Assembly (NCBI RefSeq): GCF_041529975.1
Contig: NZ_CP168030.1
Coordinates: 3,782,001 to 3,846,000, forward strand
DNA: 64,000 nucleotides
Source of the DNA: Microbacterium maritypicum
Lineage (GTDB): Bacteria > Actinomycetota > Actinomycetes > Actinomycetales > Microbacteriaceae
Direction: 5' to 3'
Within the stretch, counting starts at the first letter, position 1, and each line of letters opens with the position of its first letter. Of the stretch, positions 42,180-50,325 are shown piece after piece. The position numbers were made by a program, and so were the translations under genes. The notes below the pieces were generated by a model. It had not been told where the DNA came from. It ran no database searches and saw only the letters and a list, made by a program, of their open reading frames with translations.

Positions 42180-42204
42180 GGATAACCCTATCAAATGGGA
42201 TAAC
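42180..42204 (-). promoter_or_regulatory. Duplicated GGATAAC boxes upstream of importer 2
   Basis: GGATAAC occurs at 42180-42186 and 42198-42204, 18 bases apart, in an A+T-rich stretch ('CCCTATCAAATGGGATA'). On the minus strand it reads GTTATCC...GTTATCC. It may be the ROK regulator site, the promoter, or both. Confidence 0.45.
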
Positions 42205-42227
42205 TGCGTAGATGGGCCCTCGTAACA

Positions 42228-42242
42228 GTTCCGTCACGGAAC
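42228..42242. promoter_or_regulatory. Short perfect dyad GTTCCG-TCA-CGGAAC
   Basis: Arms at 42228-42233 and 42237-42242 flank a 3-base centre. It lies between the ROK gene stop and the importer 2 promoter region. An operator is more likely than a terminator, as the stem is short. Confidence 0.4.
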
Positions 42243-42274
42243 GCTATGCCGTTCGGGATGACGGCAGACCGCGG

Positions 42275-43489
42275 TCAGCGGCTGATCATGAGCCGCGACG
42301 GCCGCGCCGTGAGCGCGTCGTCGAGCACGAGACACGCGGCCCCCACGGCGGCCGCGTCCGCTCCCATCTGCGAGGGGCGCAGCTGCACGGGTGCTGTGGA
42401 CGTGCTGACCGCGGTGGTGTGCACCCAGTGATCCAGCGCCGGGAGAAGCCGTTCACCGAGCCTCGACCACGCGGGGCCTCCCAGGACGACGATGCCGAGA
42501 TCGAGGAGGTTGTTCACCTCGACGATCGCTGTTGCGAGGTGCCTCCCCGCGCTTTCAAGGGCGGCAAGCACCCCCTTGTCGCCGGCGGCGGCCAAAGACG
42601 ACAGCAGCTCGAGCTGCATCCGCGCATCTTCCGTGCCGCTCGGCGGAGTCGTCCGCTCCGCCTGGGCCAGGAGCATTCGCGGCTCCATGATCACTCCGAT
42701 GCAGCCGCGCGATCCGCAGGTGCAGAGCGGCCCCTCCGGGTCGACGACGATGTGCGCGATATTGCCGGCGTTACCCGTCCTGCCGTGCACCGGCGCCCCT
42801 GAGACGGAGAGCCCGAGGCCGAGTCCGGCACCGTAGTAGAGGAACATCGCGTCGGCGAGCTCTTGCCCTGCATCGAACCACTGCTCCCCTACGACCGTCG
42901 CCACGACGTCTTTCTCGAGCAGCGTCGGCAGCCCGCTGACCCTTTCCAGCTCCTTGCGCACCGACACGTTATGCCAGGCGGGGAGGAGCGGCGGATTCAG
43001 CAGGCGACCCGCGTCTCGGTCGAACGGCCCCGGAGCGGCCACACCGATCCCGAGCACGCGCTCGGCCGGAAGGCGCGCCTCGAGGATGAGCGATCGGACG
43101 CTGTCTCCGAGACGCCCCACGAGTTCATCCGGCGACGCCTCAGCGCCTCCGGGGGTCTGCTCGGTCCGCGCGACGACAGCGCCGGCGGCATCCACGACCA
43201 CGACGGTGTCGACGGCCGGGTCGAGATGCACACCGACCGCGTAGCGCGAATCCGACCGCAGCGCGAGGAGCGTCCGCGGCTTTCCCGGGCCCGAGATGAC
43301 CTTCCCGGTCTCTTCGATCAGCCCCTCGTTGGCGAGTCGGCGAGTGACATTGCTGAGCGTCTGCGTCGACAACCCCGTGCGTTCGGCGAGCTCGCTGCGA
43401 CTGAGCCCCTCCTCCGACCGACGGATGAGGTCGAAGACGAGTGCCTGGTTGTAGACGCCCACAGCAGGGAGGTTCGACCCACGCTGCAT
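42275..43489 (-). CDS. ROK-family transcriptional regulator
   Basis: The 404-residue protein has an N-terminal winged helix ('LSRSELAERTGLSTQTLSNV') and a ROK domain with the ATP-like loop. The zinc-type motif 'CTCGSRGCIG' is present, as is the sugar-binding 'GNAGNIAHI'. Proteins with an HTH are regulators rather than kinases. AGGAG lies eight bases before the ATG. It is directly upstream of importer 2 and in the same direction, and is its probable repressor. The effector is likely mannose or a mannoside, which is inference. Confidence 0.92.
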   Translation of the reverse strand: MQRGSNLPAVGVYNQALVFDLIRRSEEGLSRSELAERTGLSTQTLSNVTRRLANEGLIEETGKVISGPGKPRTLLALRSDSRYAVGVHLDPAVDTVVVVDAAGAVVARTEQTPGGAEASPDELVGRLGDSVRSLILEARLPAERVLGIGVAAPGPFDRDAGRLLNPPLLPAWHNVSVRKELERVSGLPTLLEKDVVATVVGEQWFDAGQELADAMFLYYGAGLGLGLSVSGAPVHGRTGNAGNIAHIVVDPEGPLCTCGSRGCIGVIMEPRMLLAQAERTTPPSGTEDARMQLELLSSLAAAGDKGVLAALESAGRHLATAIVEVNNLLDLGIVVLGGPAWSRLGERLLPALDHWVHTTAVSTSTAPVQLRPSQMGADAAAVGAACLVLDDALTARPSRLMISR

Positions 43490-43634
43490 ATTCCGCTCCT
43501 CACCCGTGCGCCTCCGTCGGCGCGTGAACCTCATGATCGCGGCGGCACACCGCAACGGTCAAACCCGGGGCCGCACGTTTCGAGCTTCGTGACCGCACGG
43601 GGAAGAACACCTGGCCGCCCGGTCACCCCGCGAC

Positions 43635-45008
43635 TCAGTTGAAGTCGCCGCCCGGGGCCATGTCCATGAAGCGGGAGTAGTGGCCCTGGAACGCGACGGT
43701 GATCGTGGCGGTGGGGCCGTTACGGTGCTTGGCGACGATCAGGTCGGCCTCGCCGGGACGCACGTCCTTGTCGTACACCGAGTCGCGGTGCAGCAGGATG
43801 ACCATGTCGGCGTCCTGCTCGATCGAGCCGGACTCACGCAGGTCGCTGATCGCGGGCTTCTTGTCGGTGCGCTGCTCGGGACCACGGTTCAGTTGCGACA
43901 GGGCGATCACCGGAACCTGCAGCTCCTTGGCGATGAGCTTGAGGCTTCGCGAGAACTCCGAGACCTCCTGCTGACGCGACTCGACGCGCTTGCCCGAGGT
44001 CATCAGCTGCAGGTAGTCGATAATGACCATGCGCAGGCCCTCGCGCTGCTTGAGTCGACGGCACTTCGCGCGGATCTCGACGAGCGTCATGTTGGGGCTG
44101 TCGTCGATGTAGAGCGGCGCGTCGTTGATGCGGCCTCGGGTCGCGGCGACGGTCGTCCAGTCGCGCGGGTCGAGGTTTCCCTTGCGCATGTTCTGCAGCG
44201 GGATCTGCCCCTCGGCGCTGAGCAGACGCATCGCGATCTCGCTCTTGCCCATCTCGAGCGAGAAGAAGACCGAGGGGATGTTGTGGCCGATCGAAGCCGA
44301 GCGCGCGAAGTCGAGCGCGAGCGTCGACTTACCCATGGCGGGACGCGCGGCGACGACGATCATCTGCCCACCGTGGAGGCCGTTGGTGAGCTCGTCGAGC
44401 TCTCGGAACCCTGTGGGGACACCCGTCATCGAACCGTCGCGGCCGCTGGCGGCCTCGATCTCTTCGAGCGCCGCGTCGACGGCGATCTGCAGCGGGACGT
44501 AGTCCTCGGCGGTCTCGGATCCGGTGATCGAGTAGATCTCGGCCTGCGCGTTGTTGACGATGTCGGTCGCGTCGCCCTCACCCGCGTAGCCGAGCTGCAC
44601 GATGCGCGTGCCGGCGTCGACGAGGCGGCGGAGGATGGCGCGCTCCGAGACGATGCCCGCGTAGTAGCCGGCATTGGCCGCGGTCGGGACGATCGAGGTG
44701 AGGGTGTGCAGGTAGTCGGCGCCGCCGGCGCGACCCAGCTCGCCGGTCTTGATGAGCTCGTCGGTGACGGCGACGACGTCGGTCGGCTCGCCGTGCGAGT
44801 AGAGCGAGAGGATCGCCTCGAAGATGAGCTCGTGCTTCGGGATGTAGAAGTCGGCGCCCTTGAGCGTCTCGATCACGTCGGCGACGGCATCCTTCGAGAG
44901 GAGCATTCCGCCCAGCGCGCTCTGCTCGGCGAGAAGGTCGTGAGGAGGGGTACGCTCGGGCGCGCGCTTCGCGCCCATCCGCTCCTCTGAGATGTCGGCG
45001 ATCGACAC
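43635..45008 (-). CDS. dnaB: Replicative DNA helicase DnaB
   Basis: The 457-residue protein has the DnaB N-terminal helical domain (about residues 22-125, 'PPHDLLAEQSALGGMLLSKD') and a RecA-like motor with Walker A ARPAMGKST (221-229) and Walker B 'MVIIDYLQL'. It unwinds DNA at the replication fork as a hexamer. No intein is present. The GTG at 45008 has GAAGGGAAG upstream; longer starts would include non-homologous residues. It lies near the rplI operon, as in many actinobacteria. DnaA-box-like sites fill its upstream region. Confidence 0.96.
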   Translation of the reverse strand: MSIADISEERMGAKRAPERTPPHDLLAEQSALGGMLLSKDAVADVIETLKGADFYIPKHELIFEAILSLYSHGEPTDVVAVTDELIKTGELGRAGGADYLHTLTSIVPTAANAGYYAGIVSERAILRRLVDAGTRIVQLGYAGEGDATDIVNNAQAEIYSITGSETAEDYVPLQIAVDAALEEIEAASGRDGSMTGVPTGFRELDELTNGLHGGQMIVVAARPAMGKSTLALDFARSASIGHNIPSVFFSLEMGKSEIAMRLLSAEGQIPLQNMRKGNLDPRDWTTVAATRGRINDAPLYIDDSPNMTLVEIRAKCRRLKQREGLRMVIIDYLQLMTSGKRVESRQQEVSEFSRSLKLIAKELQVPVIALSQLNRGPEQRTDKKPAISDLRESGSIEQDADMVILLHRDSVYDKDVRPGEADLIVAKHRNGPTATITVAFQGHYSRFMDMAPGGDFN

Positions 45009-45178
45009 AGTCTTCCCTTCGATGCGACGTTTCCGATGCGATGTTCTGATGAGGCGTTCCGACGGCGGGCCGCGTGGCTCTCGGCCAAGAATTGCCGCTT
45101 CGCACAGCGAAACAGGTGCCTCCGACATTCGGTCGCTCGCCCACGCTACGAGCGACTGTTTCCACATGCAACACGGCC

Positions 45179-45321
45179 TGTGGATAACCATGTGGAAAGC
45201 GTGCGGACAAAGTCGGAGTGTCTGTGCACAACGGGTGTGGATAACCCCGTGGATGGGTGTGACTTCAAACTTTTTTCTTGGCCCTGACCAGGGTTTAACT
45301 GTTTCCCCAGCCTGTGGATGG
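45179..45321 (+). other. Cluster of DnaA-box-like sites with A+T-rich stretches
   Basis: Within the 531-base gap upstream of dnaB, TGTGGATAA (the complement of the DnaA box TTATCCACA) occurs exactly at 45179-45187 and 45236-45244. Close variants on the same strand lie at 45191 (TGTGGAAAG), 45202 (TGCGGACAA), 45223 (TGTGCACAA), 45248 (CGTGGATGG) and 45313 (TGTGGATGG). Several are 11-13 bases apart. A+T-rich runs (45264-45279, 45293-45305 and 45326-45335) lie among and after them. It could be DnaA-controlled dnaB regulation, a DnaA titration site or an origin-like element. The rest of the gap holds a hairpin at 45352-45367 and a 9-bp inverted pair (45302-45310, 45380-45388). Confidence 0.65.
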
Positions 45322-45539
45322 GAATCAGTTTAAATCGCGCATTGAAGGTTGCCCCTCTCGGGAGGGGGATGTGTAGAACCTGGGGAAAGTCAAGCCGAGA
45401 TTTCACCGGGCGCGTCACAACCCGACATCCCCGGAAACGCGCGCAAAACCCCCTAGACAGACGGTCTGCTCGCGAGTATCGTCACCCGCAATCGATGCAC
45501 CTGCGTCGAGGTACGTTGCCTTCGGAGGGGGAGGTCGAC

Positions 45540-46544
45540 GTGGACGTTCCGGCCACCCGACGCGGCGTTCCTGCCGTGGTCCTCTGGAGCGCCGTCGGAG
45601 CGCTCGCCTGGGCGACACTCACCCTCTTCTTCGGGGGCGGATCGGCGCACGCGGATGAGCAGCAGGACGGCCCGCTCGACGGGCTCACCTCGATCGTCAG
45701 CGAAACCGTGTCGGCCGTCACCGCCCCGGTGACCCCCGTCGTCTCGAAGGTCGTCGCACCGGTCGTCACGAAAGTCGTGGCCCCCGTGCAGCAAGCCGTT
45801 CCCGCCGTCGTCGAGACCGTGACGGAGACGGTCGCCAAGACCCCGGTCGTGGGCCCTGCGACCGCGCCGGTCGTGCAGGCCGTGACCGAGAAGGTCGACG
45901 CGGTCGTCGCCCCGGTCACCGAGGTTCTGACGGATTCGCCGGTCTCGCAGATCACCGACCCGATCCTCGACACCGTCGCGGGCGTCCCCGTCGTCGGCGG
46001 ACTCGTGACCGACCTCGGCGTGGTCACCGCGGTGCGCGATGTGGTCGGAGTGGTCGATGACACGACGGCTCTCCTCGGAAACGTGACGAACGGGACCGTT
46101 CCGCCGGTGCTCGAGGCACTCGATCCGACGACCCCCGATCCGACCCCGGGTACCGGTGTCGTCGATCCCCCCGTGAGCCCGACCGCCGTCGCCGCCGTCT
46201 CCGCGACGCAGGCGACTTCCGCACCGATCCTCGGCGCTTCGGTCGCCGCATCCGCGCGCGCATCCGCCGCGTCGTCCTCGGCCGCGGACCTCGTCTCGCA
46301 CGAGTCCGCCCCGGCCACGGAAGACACTGCGACCGCGCCCGCGGGCGCTCCGTCCGGGAGTCCGCCGGGCGCCCCCGTACCCGCTTCTTCCTCCGCCGGC
46401 CCCGGCGGAGGGTCCAGCCCTGCCCAAGCGCGCCTCAGCGATGTGGACGCTGCTCCGCTCCGTGCTAGCGAGCGGACATCCGGCGCATCCGACGACGTGC
46501 TTCCTTCGTCGCCGGTCGCCGACACCGACGTCTCACCTGACTGA
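45540..46544 (+). CDS. Exported Val/Thr/Pro-rich protein
   Basis: The 334-residue protein has a signal peptide ('VVLWSAVGALAWATLTLFFG' with cleavage after 'GSAHA'). A long amphipathic repeat region follows, rich in V, T, P and A ('TPVVSKVVAPVVTKVVAPV', 'VVETVTETVAKTPVV'), and the tail is low in complexity with many A, S and P. No catalytic motif or membrane anchor is seen. GGAGGTCGAC lies before the GTG at 45540; an ATG at 45495 is a weaker option. It precedes the chaplin-like repeat protein and may act with it at the cell surface. Confidence 0.7.
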   Translation: MDVPATRRGVPAVVLWSAVGALAWATLTLFFGGGSAHADEQQDGPLDGLTSIVSETVSAVTAPVTPVVSKVVAPVVTKVVAPVQQAVPAVVETVTETVAKTPVVGPATAPVVQAVTEKVDAVVAPVTEVLTDSPVSQITDPILDTVAGVPVVGGLVTDLGVVTAVRDVVGVVDDTTALLGNVTNGTVPPVLEALDPTTPDPTPGTGVVDPPVSPTAVAAVSATQATSAPILGASVAASARASAASSSAADLVSHESAPATEDTATAPAGAPSGSPPGAPVPASSSAGPGGGSSPAQARLSDVDAAPLRASERTSGASDDVLPSSPVADTDVSPD

Positions 46545-46647
46545 CGGACCGTCACGTCGTTCCCCCGGGGACGACAGATGCCGTGCTGCGCGCGCACTCT
46601 GATCGCGCGCACCCATCAGACGATCCATCCAGTCAGGAGAAACGATC

Positions 46648-48207
46648 ATGCGCACTTACCTCAAGCGAGCCCTGTGGGGCACGCTCATCGCCGGGGGCAT
46701 CACGCTCCTCGGTGCGACGGCCGCCAACGCGGCCGAGACATCCGGAGACGACGGACTTCTCTCCGGCACGCAGGCGGAGACAGCGATCTCGGCGCCGATC
46801 TCGGCGGTCGGCAATGCGATCTCCGTGCTCGGCGATGTCGTCGCGGCGCCCGCACCGGCACCCGCACCTGCGCCCGCACCTGCACCTGCACCTGCACCAG
46901 CGCCCGCCCCGGCCCCCGCACCCGCTGCGGAGACCAGTGGGTCCTCGGGCACGGCATCCGGCACCCAGGCCGTGGTGACCGTGAACCTGCCCGTCACCGT
47001 GTCGGGCAACGCCGTGAGCGTGCTCGACGACAGCTCATCGACCAGTGCCCCGGCCGCAACTCCCCAGAACTCGGCTCCCCAGGCCGAGACCCCGGCCGGG
47101 GCACCTCTCGTGACCACGAACGGCGTGGACGGCGTGCTCTCGGGCACGCAGGCACTGCTCGCGGTCAATGCACCGATCACCGTCACGGACAACGCCGTGT
47201 CGCTGCTCGGCGACTCCGAGAGCGCTGCAACGAGCGGGGAGGGAGCCGCAGCACCGGCATCCTCCGCTCCGGCCGCATCGGGCACGACGTCCGGTGACGA
47301 CGGGATCGGCAGCGGCACTCAGGTGGTCGCACCGATCACGGCACCCGTGACGGTGTCGGGCAACGCGATCTCCCTGCTCGGCGACACGAGCTCGACCGGT
47401 TCCGGCACGGCCGGCACCGGGGGCTCGTCCGCTCCCGCCACGACGGGGGGAACCTCCGGCGATGACGCCACCCTCGGCGGCACGCAGGCGATCGCGCCCG
47501 TGACGGCACCCGTGACGGTGTCGGGCAACGCGATCTCCCTGCTCGGCGACAGCGCGGCGACCGGAACCGGCACCGGCGGCACCTCGGCGCCGACCGCACC
47601 CGCCACCGGCGGCAACACCACCACCGGCGATGACGGCATCCTCGGGGGCACCCAGATCACCGCACCCGTCACCGCCCCCGTGGCCGTGACCGGCAACGCG
47701 ATCTCCGCACTCGACGACGCCACCGTCACCGGCACCGGCGGCACCACCACCGCACCCACCGCGCCCGCGACCGGAGGCAACACCACCACCGGAACCGACG
47801 GCATCCTCGGCGGCACCCAGCTGGGGCTGCCGGTGACGCTCCCGATCACGATCGGCGGGAACGCCATCTCCGTGGTCGGCGAGGCGACGGTGACCGACCC
47901 CGGCCCCGGAACGGACCCGGGCACGGACCCCGGAACCGACCCAGGAACTGACCCGGGGACGGACCCCGGAACGGACCCTGGCACCGACCCCGGAACGGAC
48001 CCGGGAACCGACCCGGGCACCGACCCCGGAACAGACCCGGGCACGTCGGCCGGTGCCGCGACAGCCTCTGGCGCGGTGACCACCGGCCAGGCGGAAGGGC
48101 TCGCCATGACCGGCGGCGCTCCGACCGAAGGACTGATCGCACTCGCCGCTGCCCTGCTCCTCCTCGGCGGGGCCGGACTCTTGCGCCGTCGTCGGATGAC
48201 GGCGTAG
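46648..48207 (+). CDS. Surface protein with seven chaplin-like repeats and LAMTG sorting signal
   Basis: The 519-residue protein has a signal peptide (about residues 1-28), seven copies of a unit of about 32 residues reading G.DG.LSGTQ....PVT.PVTVSGNAISLLGDS, separated by A/P/T/G linkers (the first linker is a run of AP). A tail of about eleven DPGT repeats follows, and the C-terminus has LAMTG (485-489), a hydrophobic helix and RRRR. The GNAISLLGD core resembles chaplins, which assemble into surface amyloid. The LAxTG motif fits class E sortases. A cell-wall-anchored surface protein is inferred. AGGAG precedes the ATG. Confidence 0.8.
   Translation: MRTYLKRALWGTLIAGGITLLGATAANAAETSGDDGLLSGTQAETAISAPISAVGNAISVLGDVVAAPAPAPAPAPAPAPAPAPAPAPAPAPAAETSGSSGTASGTQAVVTVNLPVTVSGNAVSVLDDSSSTSAPAATPQNSAPQAETPAGAPLVTTNGVDGVLSGTQALLAVNAPITVTDNAVSLLGDSESAATSGEGAAAPASSAPAASGTTSGDDGIGSGTQVVAPITAPVTVSGNAISLLGDTSSTGSGTAGTGGSSAPATTGGTSGDDATLGGTQAIAPVTAPVTVSGNAISLLGDSAATGTGTGGTSAPTAPATGGNTTTGDDGILGGTQITAPVTAPVAVTGNAISALDDATVTGTGGTTTAPTAPATGGNTTTGTDGILGGTQLGLPVTLPITIGGNAISVVGEATVTDPGPGTDPGTDPGTDPGTDPGTDPGTDPGTDPGTDPGTDPGTDPGTDPGTSAGAATASGAVTTGQAEGLAMTGGAPTEGLIALAAALLLLGGAGLLRRRRMTA
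46846..46926 (+). repeat. GCACCT/GCACCC tandem coding for an Ala-Pro run
   Basis: Hexamer tandem within the surface protein gene, coding for the alanine-proline linker after the first repeat unit. It may vary in length by slippage. Confidence 0.8.
47909..48045 (+). repeat. 12-bp tandem coding for DPGT repeats
   Basis: About eleven copies of a GACCCGGGCACG-like unit encode the Asp-Pro-Gly-Thr stalk before the sorting signal. Synonymous differences between copies argue against very recent expansion. Confidence 0.8.
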
Positions 48208-48432
48208 CGAAGACGCCGGCGGTGCGGTCGTCCTCGGGGGAGGAGACCCCGCATCGCCGGTGCGCACGGCGTCCATCCCCATGCCGACGAGTCCCCCGCT
48301 CGTCGCTCGACGCCGGCGCGACAAGGGCGGATGCCCCGTGGACCCCACCCCGGGGCATCCGTCGCGCCCTACCCACCGCAGTTCGCTCGGAGAACAGCGC
48401 TTCATGCCGCAAAGATGCGGAATCCCCGGCCG

Positions 48433-48506
48433 CCTGTCGGGAGTTCGGACGGATGTCGGGAGAACACGCCGTCCCGACTCCTCACACGGAGGAAACTCCC
48501 GACAGG
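48433..48506. repeat. Inverted TGTCGGGAG repeats, intergenic copy 1
   Basis: CCTGTCGGGAGTT (48433-48445) and its exact complement AACTCCCGACAGG (48494-48506) flank a 48-base centre that holds another TGTCGGGAG. Related blocks occur at 49679-49752. The remaining part of the 314-base gap 48208-48521 shows nothing recognisable. Confidence 0.65.
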
Positions 48507-48521
48507 TGTAGCGCCGCGAAC

Positions 48522-48881
48522 TCAGTCGACGACGGGCAGGCCCTCGCCATCGAAGGCGACGCCCTCAGCGCTCAGGCGCTCACGGGCGGCATGATGCACC
48601 ACGCCGCGCTTGCGCGGGTCGGCCTCGAGCAGGCCGAGCACGAGCTCACGGGTGGCATTGGAGTGATGGGCCACCTCGATCCGCACACCCCAGAACCGGT
48701 CGGCGGCGAAGCGGGCGAGTGCCTGCGCATCGGCATCCGGGTTGTGGGCGGCGGCGGCACGGATCGCCTGATTCGGGTCGTCGACGAGCTGTGCGAAGTC
48801 CTCCGGGGTGTGCGCGCCCCGAGCCAGCCGGTAGCGGCGTTCCTCGTCCGCGAGCTGCTCCGGCGTCTTGCGCTTCCCCAT
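48522..48881 (-). CDS. Small LRV/HEAT-like repeat protein
   Basis: The 119-residue soluble protein has three helical repeats of the leucine-rich variant type: 'AHTPEDFAQLVDDPNQAIRA', 'PDADAQALARFAADRFWGVR' and 'NATRELVLGLLEADPRKRG'. In LRV proteins these stack into a curved helical surface for protein binding. No partner is evident. It is a single gene between two TGTCGGGAG-repeat intergenic regions. Confidence 0.75.
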   Translation of the reverse strand: MGKRKTPEQLADEERRYRLARGAHTPEDFAQLVDDPNQAIRAAAAHNPDADAQALARFAADRFWGVRIEVAHHSNATRELVLGLLEADPRKRGVVHHAARERLSAEGVAFDGEGLPVVD

Positions 48882-49010
48882 GGCGTCCCCTTCTGCCAGC
48901 GCCGCTACGCGCCGGGAGCGTCAGTCTATTCGGGGCACCCGACCTGTTCGCGGTCCGACGAGGAGGCGACGGCATCACCGACGGGCGTCGGACGTCCGGG
49001 AGAAGAGCAG

Positions 49011-49478
49011 CTAGGCGTGCGCCAGACTCGGTGCGCGGACGAACGCGCTCAGGCGCAGCGCGAGCTCCTCGGCCTCGGCTTCGGCCTCGGCTTCGGCTTC
49101 GGAGATCTCGGAAGAAGCAGCTCCCGGCCCGCCCCCGGCTCCGACCAGAGCGCAGGATCGGGCCGGGGTACGCAGCTGGTCGAAGGTCATCGGCAGGGTC
49201 TCGCAGCGCAAATGCCCGCAGAGCACGTGCGCGAGCTCATGGGTCACGGTGTGCAATCGGAACCATCGCGGATCGGAACCGCGGACCGGTATCCGCACGC
49301 GATCACCCTCGACGAGGACGAACGGCGCGACGGCCGTCCATTCCGATTCCTCGAGGACATCGATCTCGATGTCCATACCGGTCAGCGCCGACACGCGGTC
49401 GGCGAGGCACTCCACGCTGGTGCCGCACTCGGCCTCCAGCTCTTCGAACAGCCGCTCCACGCGACGTCTATCCTTCAC
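49011..49478 (-). CDS. ImmA/IrrE-like metallopeptidase
   Basis: The 155-residue protein carries the zinc motif HELAH in 'HTVTHELAHVLCGH', which is the family hallmark, and a preceding strand 'RVRIPVRGSDPRWFRLHTV'. The C-terminal part holds a run of Glu-Ala repeats. Family members usually cleave a repressor encoded next door, but no HTH repressor gene is adjacent, so this copy is an orphan. The start is a GTG at 49478. Confidence 0.85.
   Translation of the reverse strand: MKDRRRVERLFEELEAECGTSVECLADRVSALTGMDIEIDVLEESEWTAVAPFVLVEGDRVRIPVRGSDPRWFRLHTVTHELAHVLCGHLRCETLPMTFDQLRTPARSCALVGAGGGPGAASSEISEAEAEAEAEAEELALRLSAFVRAPSLAHA
49070..49101 (-). repeat. Hexamer tandem encoding Glu-Ala repeats
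   Basis: GCCTCG/GCTTCG units repeat within the metallopeptidase gene, encoding an EA run near the C-terminus. Such a tract can vary in length. Confidence 0.7.
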
Positions 49479-49678
49479 GATTCACTCACCCTCCTGCAGC
49501 CCGGCCCCCTTTCGGCCGAACATTCCCTCACTGGGAGAGACGGCGGGAGGGGTGCACTCATTACGCTGAAAGGCTGAGAACCTTCGAACAGACTTGTGCG
49601 GTGTGGGTACGACCTTTGTCCAGCGGTCCCCGATGAAGGCGGCACGATGGGTACCCCCGATTCCGTCCCGCGGTGCAA

Positions 49679-49752
49679 GATGTCGGGAGTTCGCACACCT
49701 GTCGGGAGGAAGTGCGGCGTTTCGTCCGACATCCGTGCATCCTCCCGACATC
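49679..49752. repeat. Inverted TGTCGGGAG repeats, intergenic copy 2
   Basis: GATGTCGGGAG (49679-49689) and CTCCCGACATC (49742-49752) form a perfect outer pair. A second, GTCGGGAGGA (49701-49710) with TCCTCCCGAC (49740-49749), shares the right arm. It is the same motif as at 48433-48506, in the 383-base gap between the metallopeptidase and rplI genes. The other parts of the gap are the (CA)8 tract and the rplI terminator. Confidence 0.65.
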
Positions 49753-49800
49753 CGCACCCCGGCCGACAGACAGACGGACGGCGACCGCGGAAGCACACGC

Positions 49801-49816
49801 CACACACACACACACA
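49801..49816 (+). repeat. (CA)8 microsatellite
   Basis: Eight CA units directly before the rplI terminator. Dinucleotide tracts of this length are unusual in such G+C-rich DNA. Confidence 0.9.
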
Positions 49817-49850
49817 GAACGCCCCCTGTCCCGAAGGACAGGGGGCGTTC
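49817..49850 (-). terminator. Terminator of the rpsF-ssb-rpsR-rplI operon
   Basis: A perfect 15-bp stem (49817-49831 and 49836-49850) with the tetraloop CGAA lies 11 bases after the rplI stop. Confidence 0.9.
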
Positions 49851-49861
49851 CGGGAAGTGCC

Positions 49862-50314
49862 TTACTTGGCGGCGACGACCTGCAGCGTGATGACTGCAGT
49901 GACGTCTTCGTGCAGACGCACGGTCGCCTCGTGGTCACCGGTCACCTTGATGGGCGACGGGATGTGCACCTTGCGCTTGTCGATCGAACCCAGGCCGGCG
50001 GCTGCGACAGCATCCGCGACGTGGTCGGTCTTGACGGAGCCGAAGAGACGACCCTCCTTGCCGGCCTTGACCGCGAGACGCACCTTGGTGCCCTCGAGAG
50101 CGTTCTTCAGCGCGACAGCGTCGTCACGATCGTGGATCGCGCGTGCCTGACGCGCGGCCTGGATCGAAGCGACCTGCTTTTCGCCACCGCGGGTCCACGC
50201 CGTAGCGAAGCCCTGCGGGATGAGGAAGTTCCGGGCGTACCCGTTCTTGACCTCGACAACGTCACCGGCGCTACCCAGCCCGGCGACCTCGTTCGTGAGA
50301 ATCAGCTTTGCCAT
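49862..50314 (-). CDS. rplI: Ribosomal protein bL9
   Basis: The 150-residue protein begins '[20 protein letters not shown]' and carries '[14 protein letters not shown]', the L9 signature, then the long connecting helix and a C-terminal domain ('[12 protein letters not shown]'). It binds 23S rRNA at the base of the L1 stalk. It is the last gene of the rpsF operon, 11 bases after rpsR, and is followed by a strong terminator. Confidence 0.97.
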   Translation of the reverse strand: MAKLILTNEVAGLGSAGDVVEVKNGYARNFLIPQGFATAWTRGGEKQVASIQAARQARAIHDRDDAVALKNALEGTKVRLAVKAGKEGRLFGSVKTDHVADAVAAAGLGSIDKRKVHIPSPIKVTGDHEATVRLHEDVTAVITLQVVAAK

Positions 50315-50325
50315 CTCGATACCCC

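Noticed and set aside
43580..43627. GTGACCG...CGGTCAC as terminator of the ROK or dnaB gene
   Set aside because: The stem is only seven bases with a loop of about 30; not convincing.
46846..48045. Repeats resembling a CRISPR array or minisatellite
   Set aside because: The repeats keep frame, encode protein units and have no unique spacers of even size.
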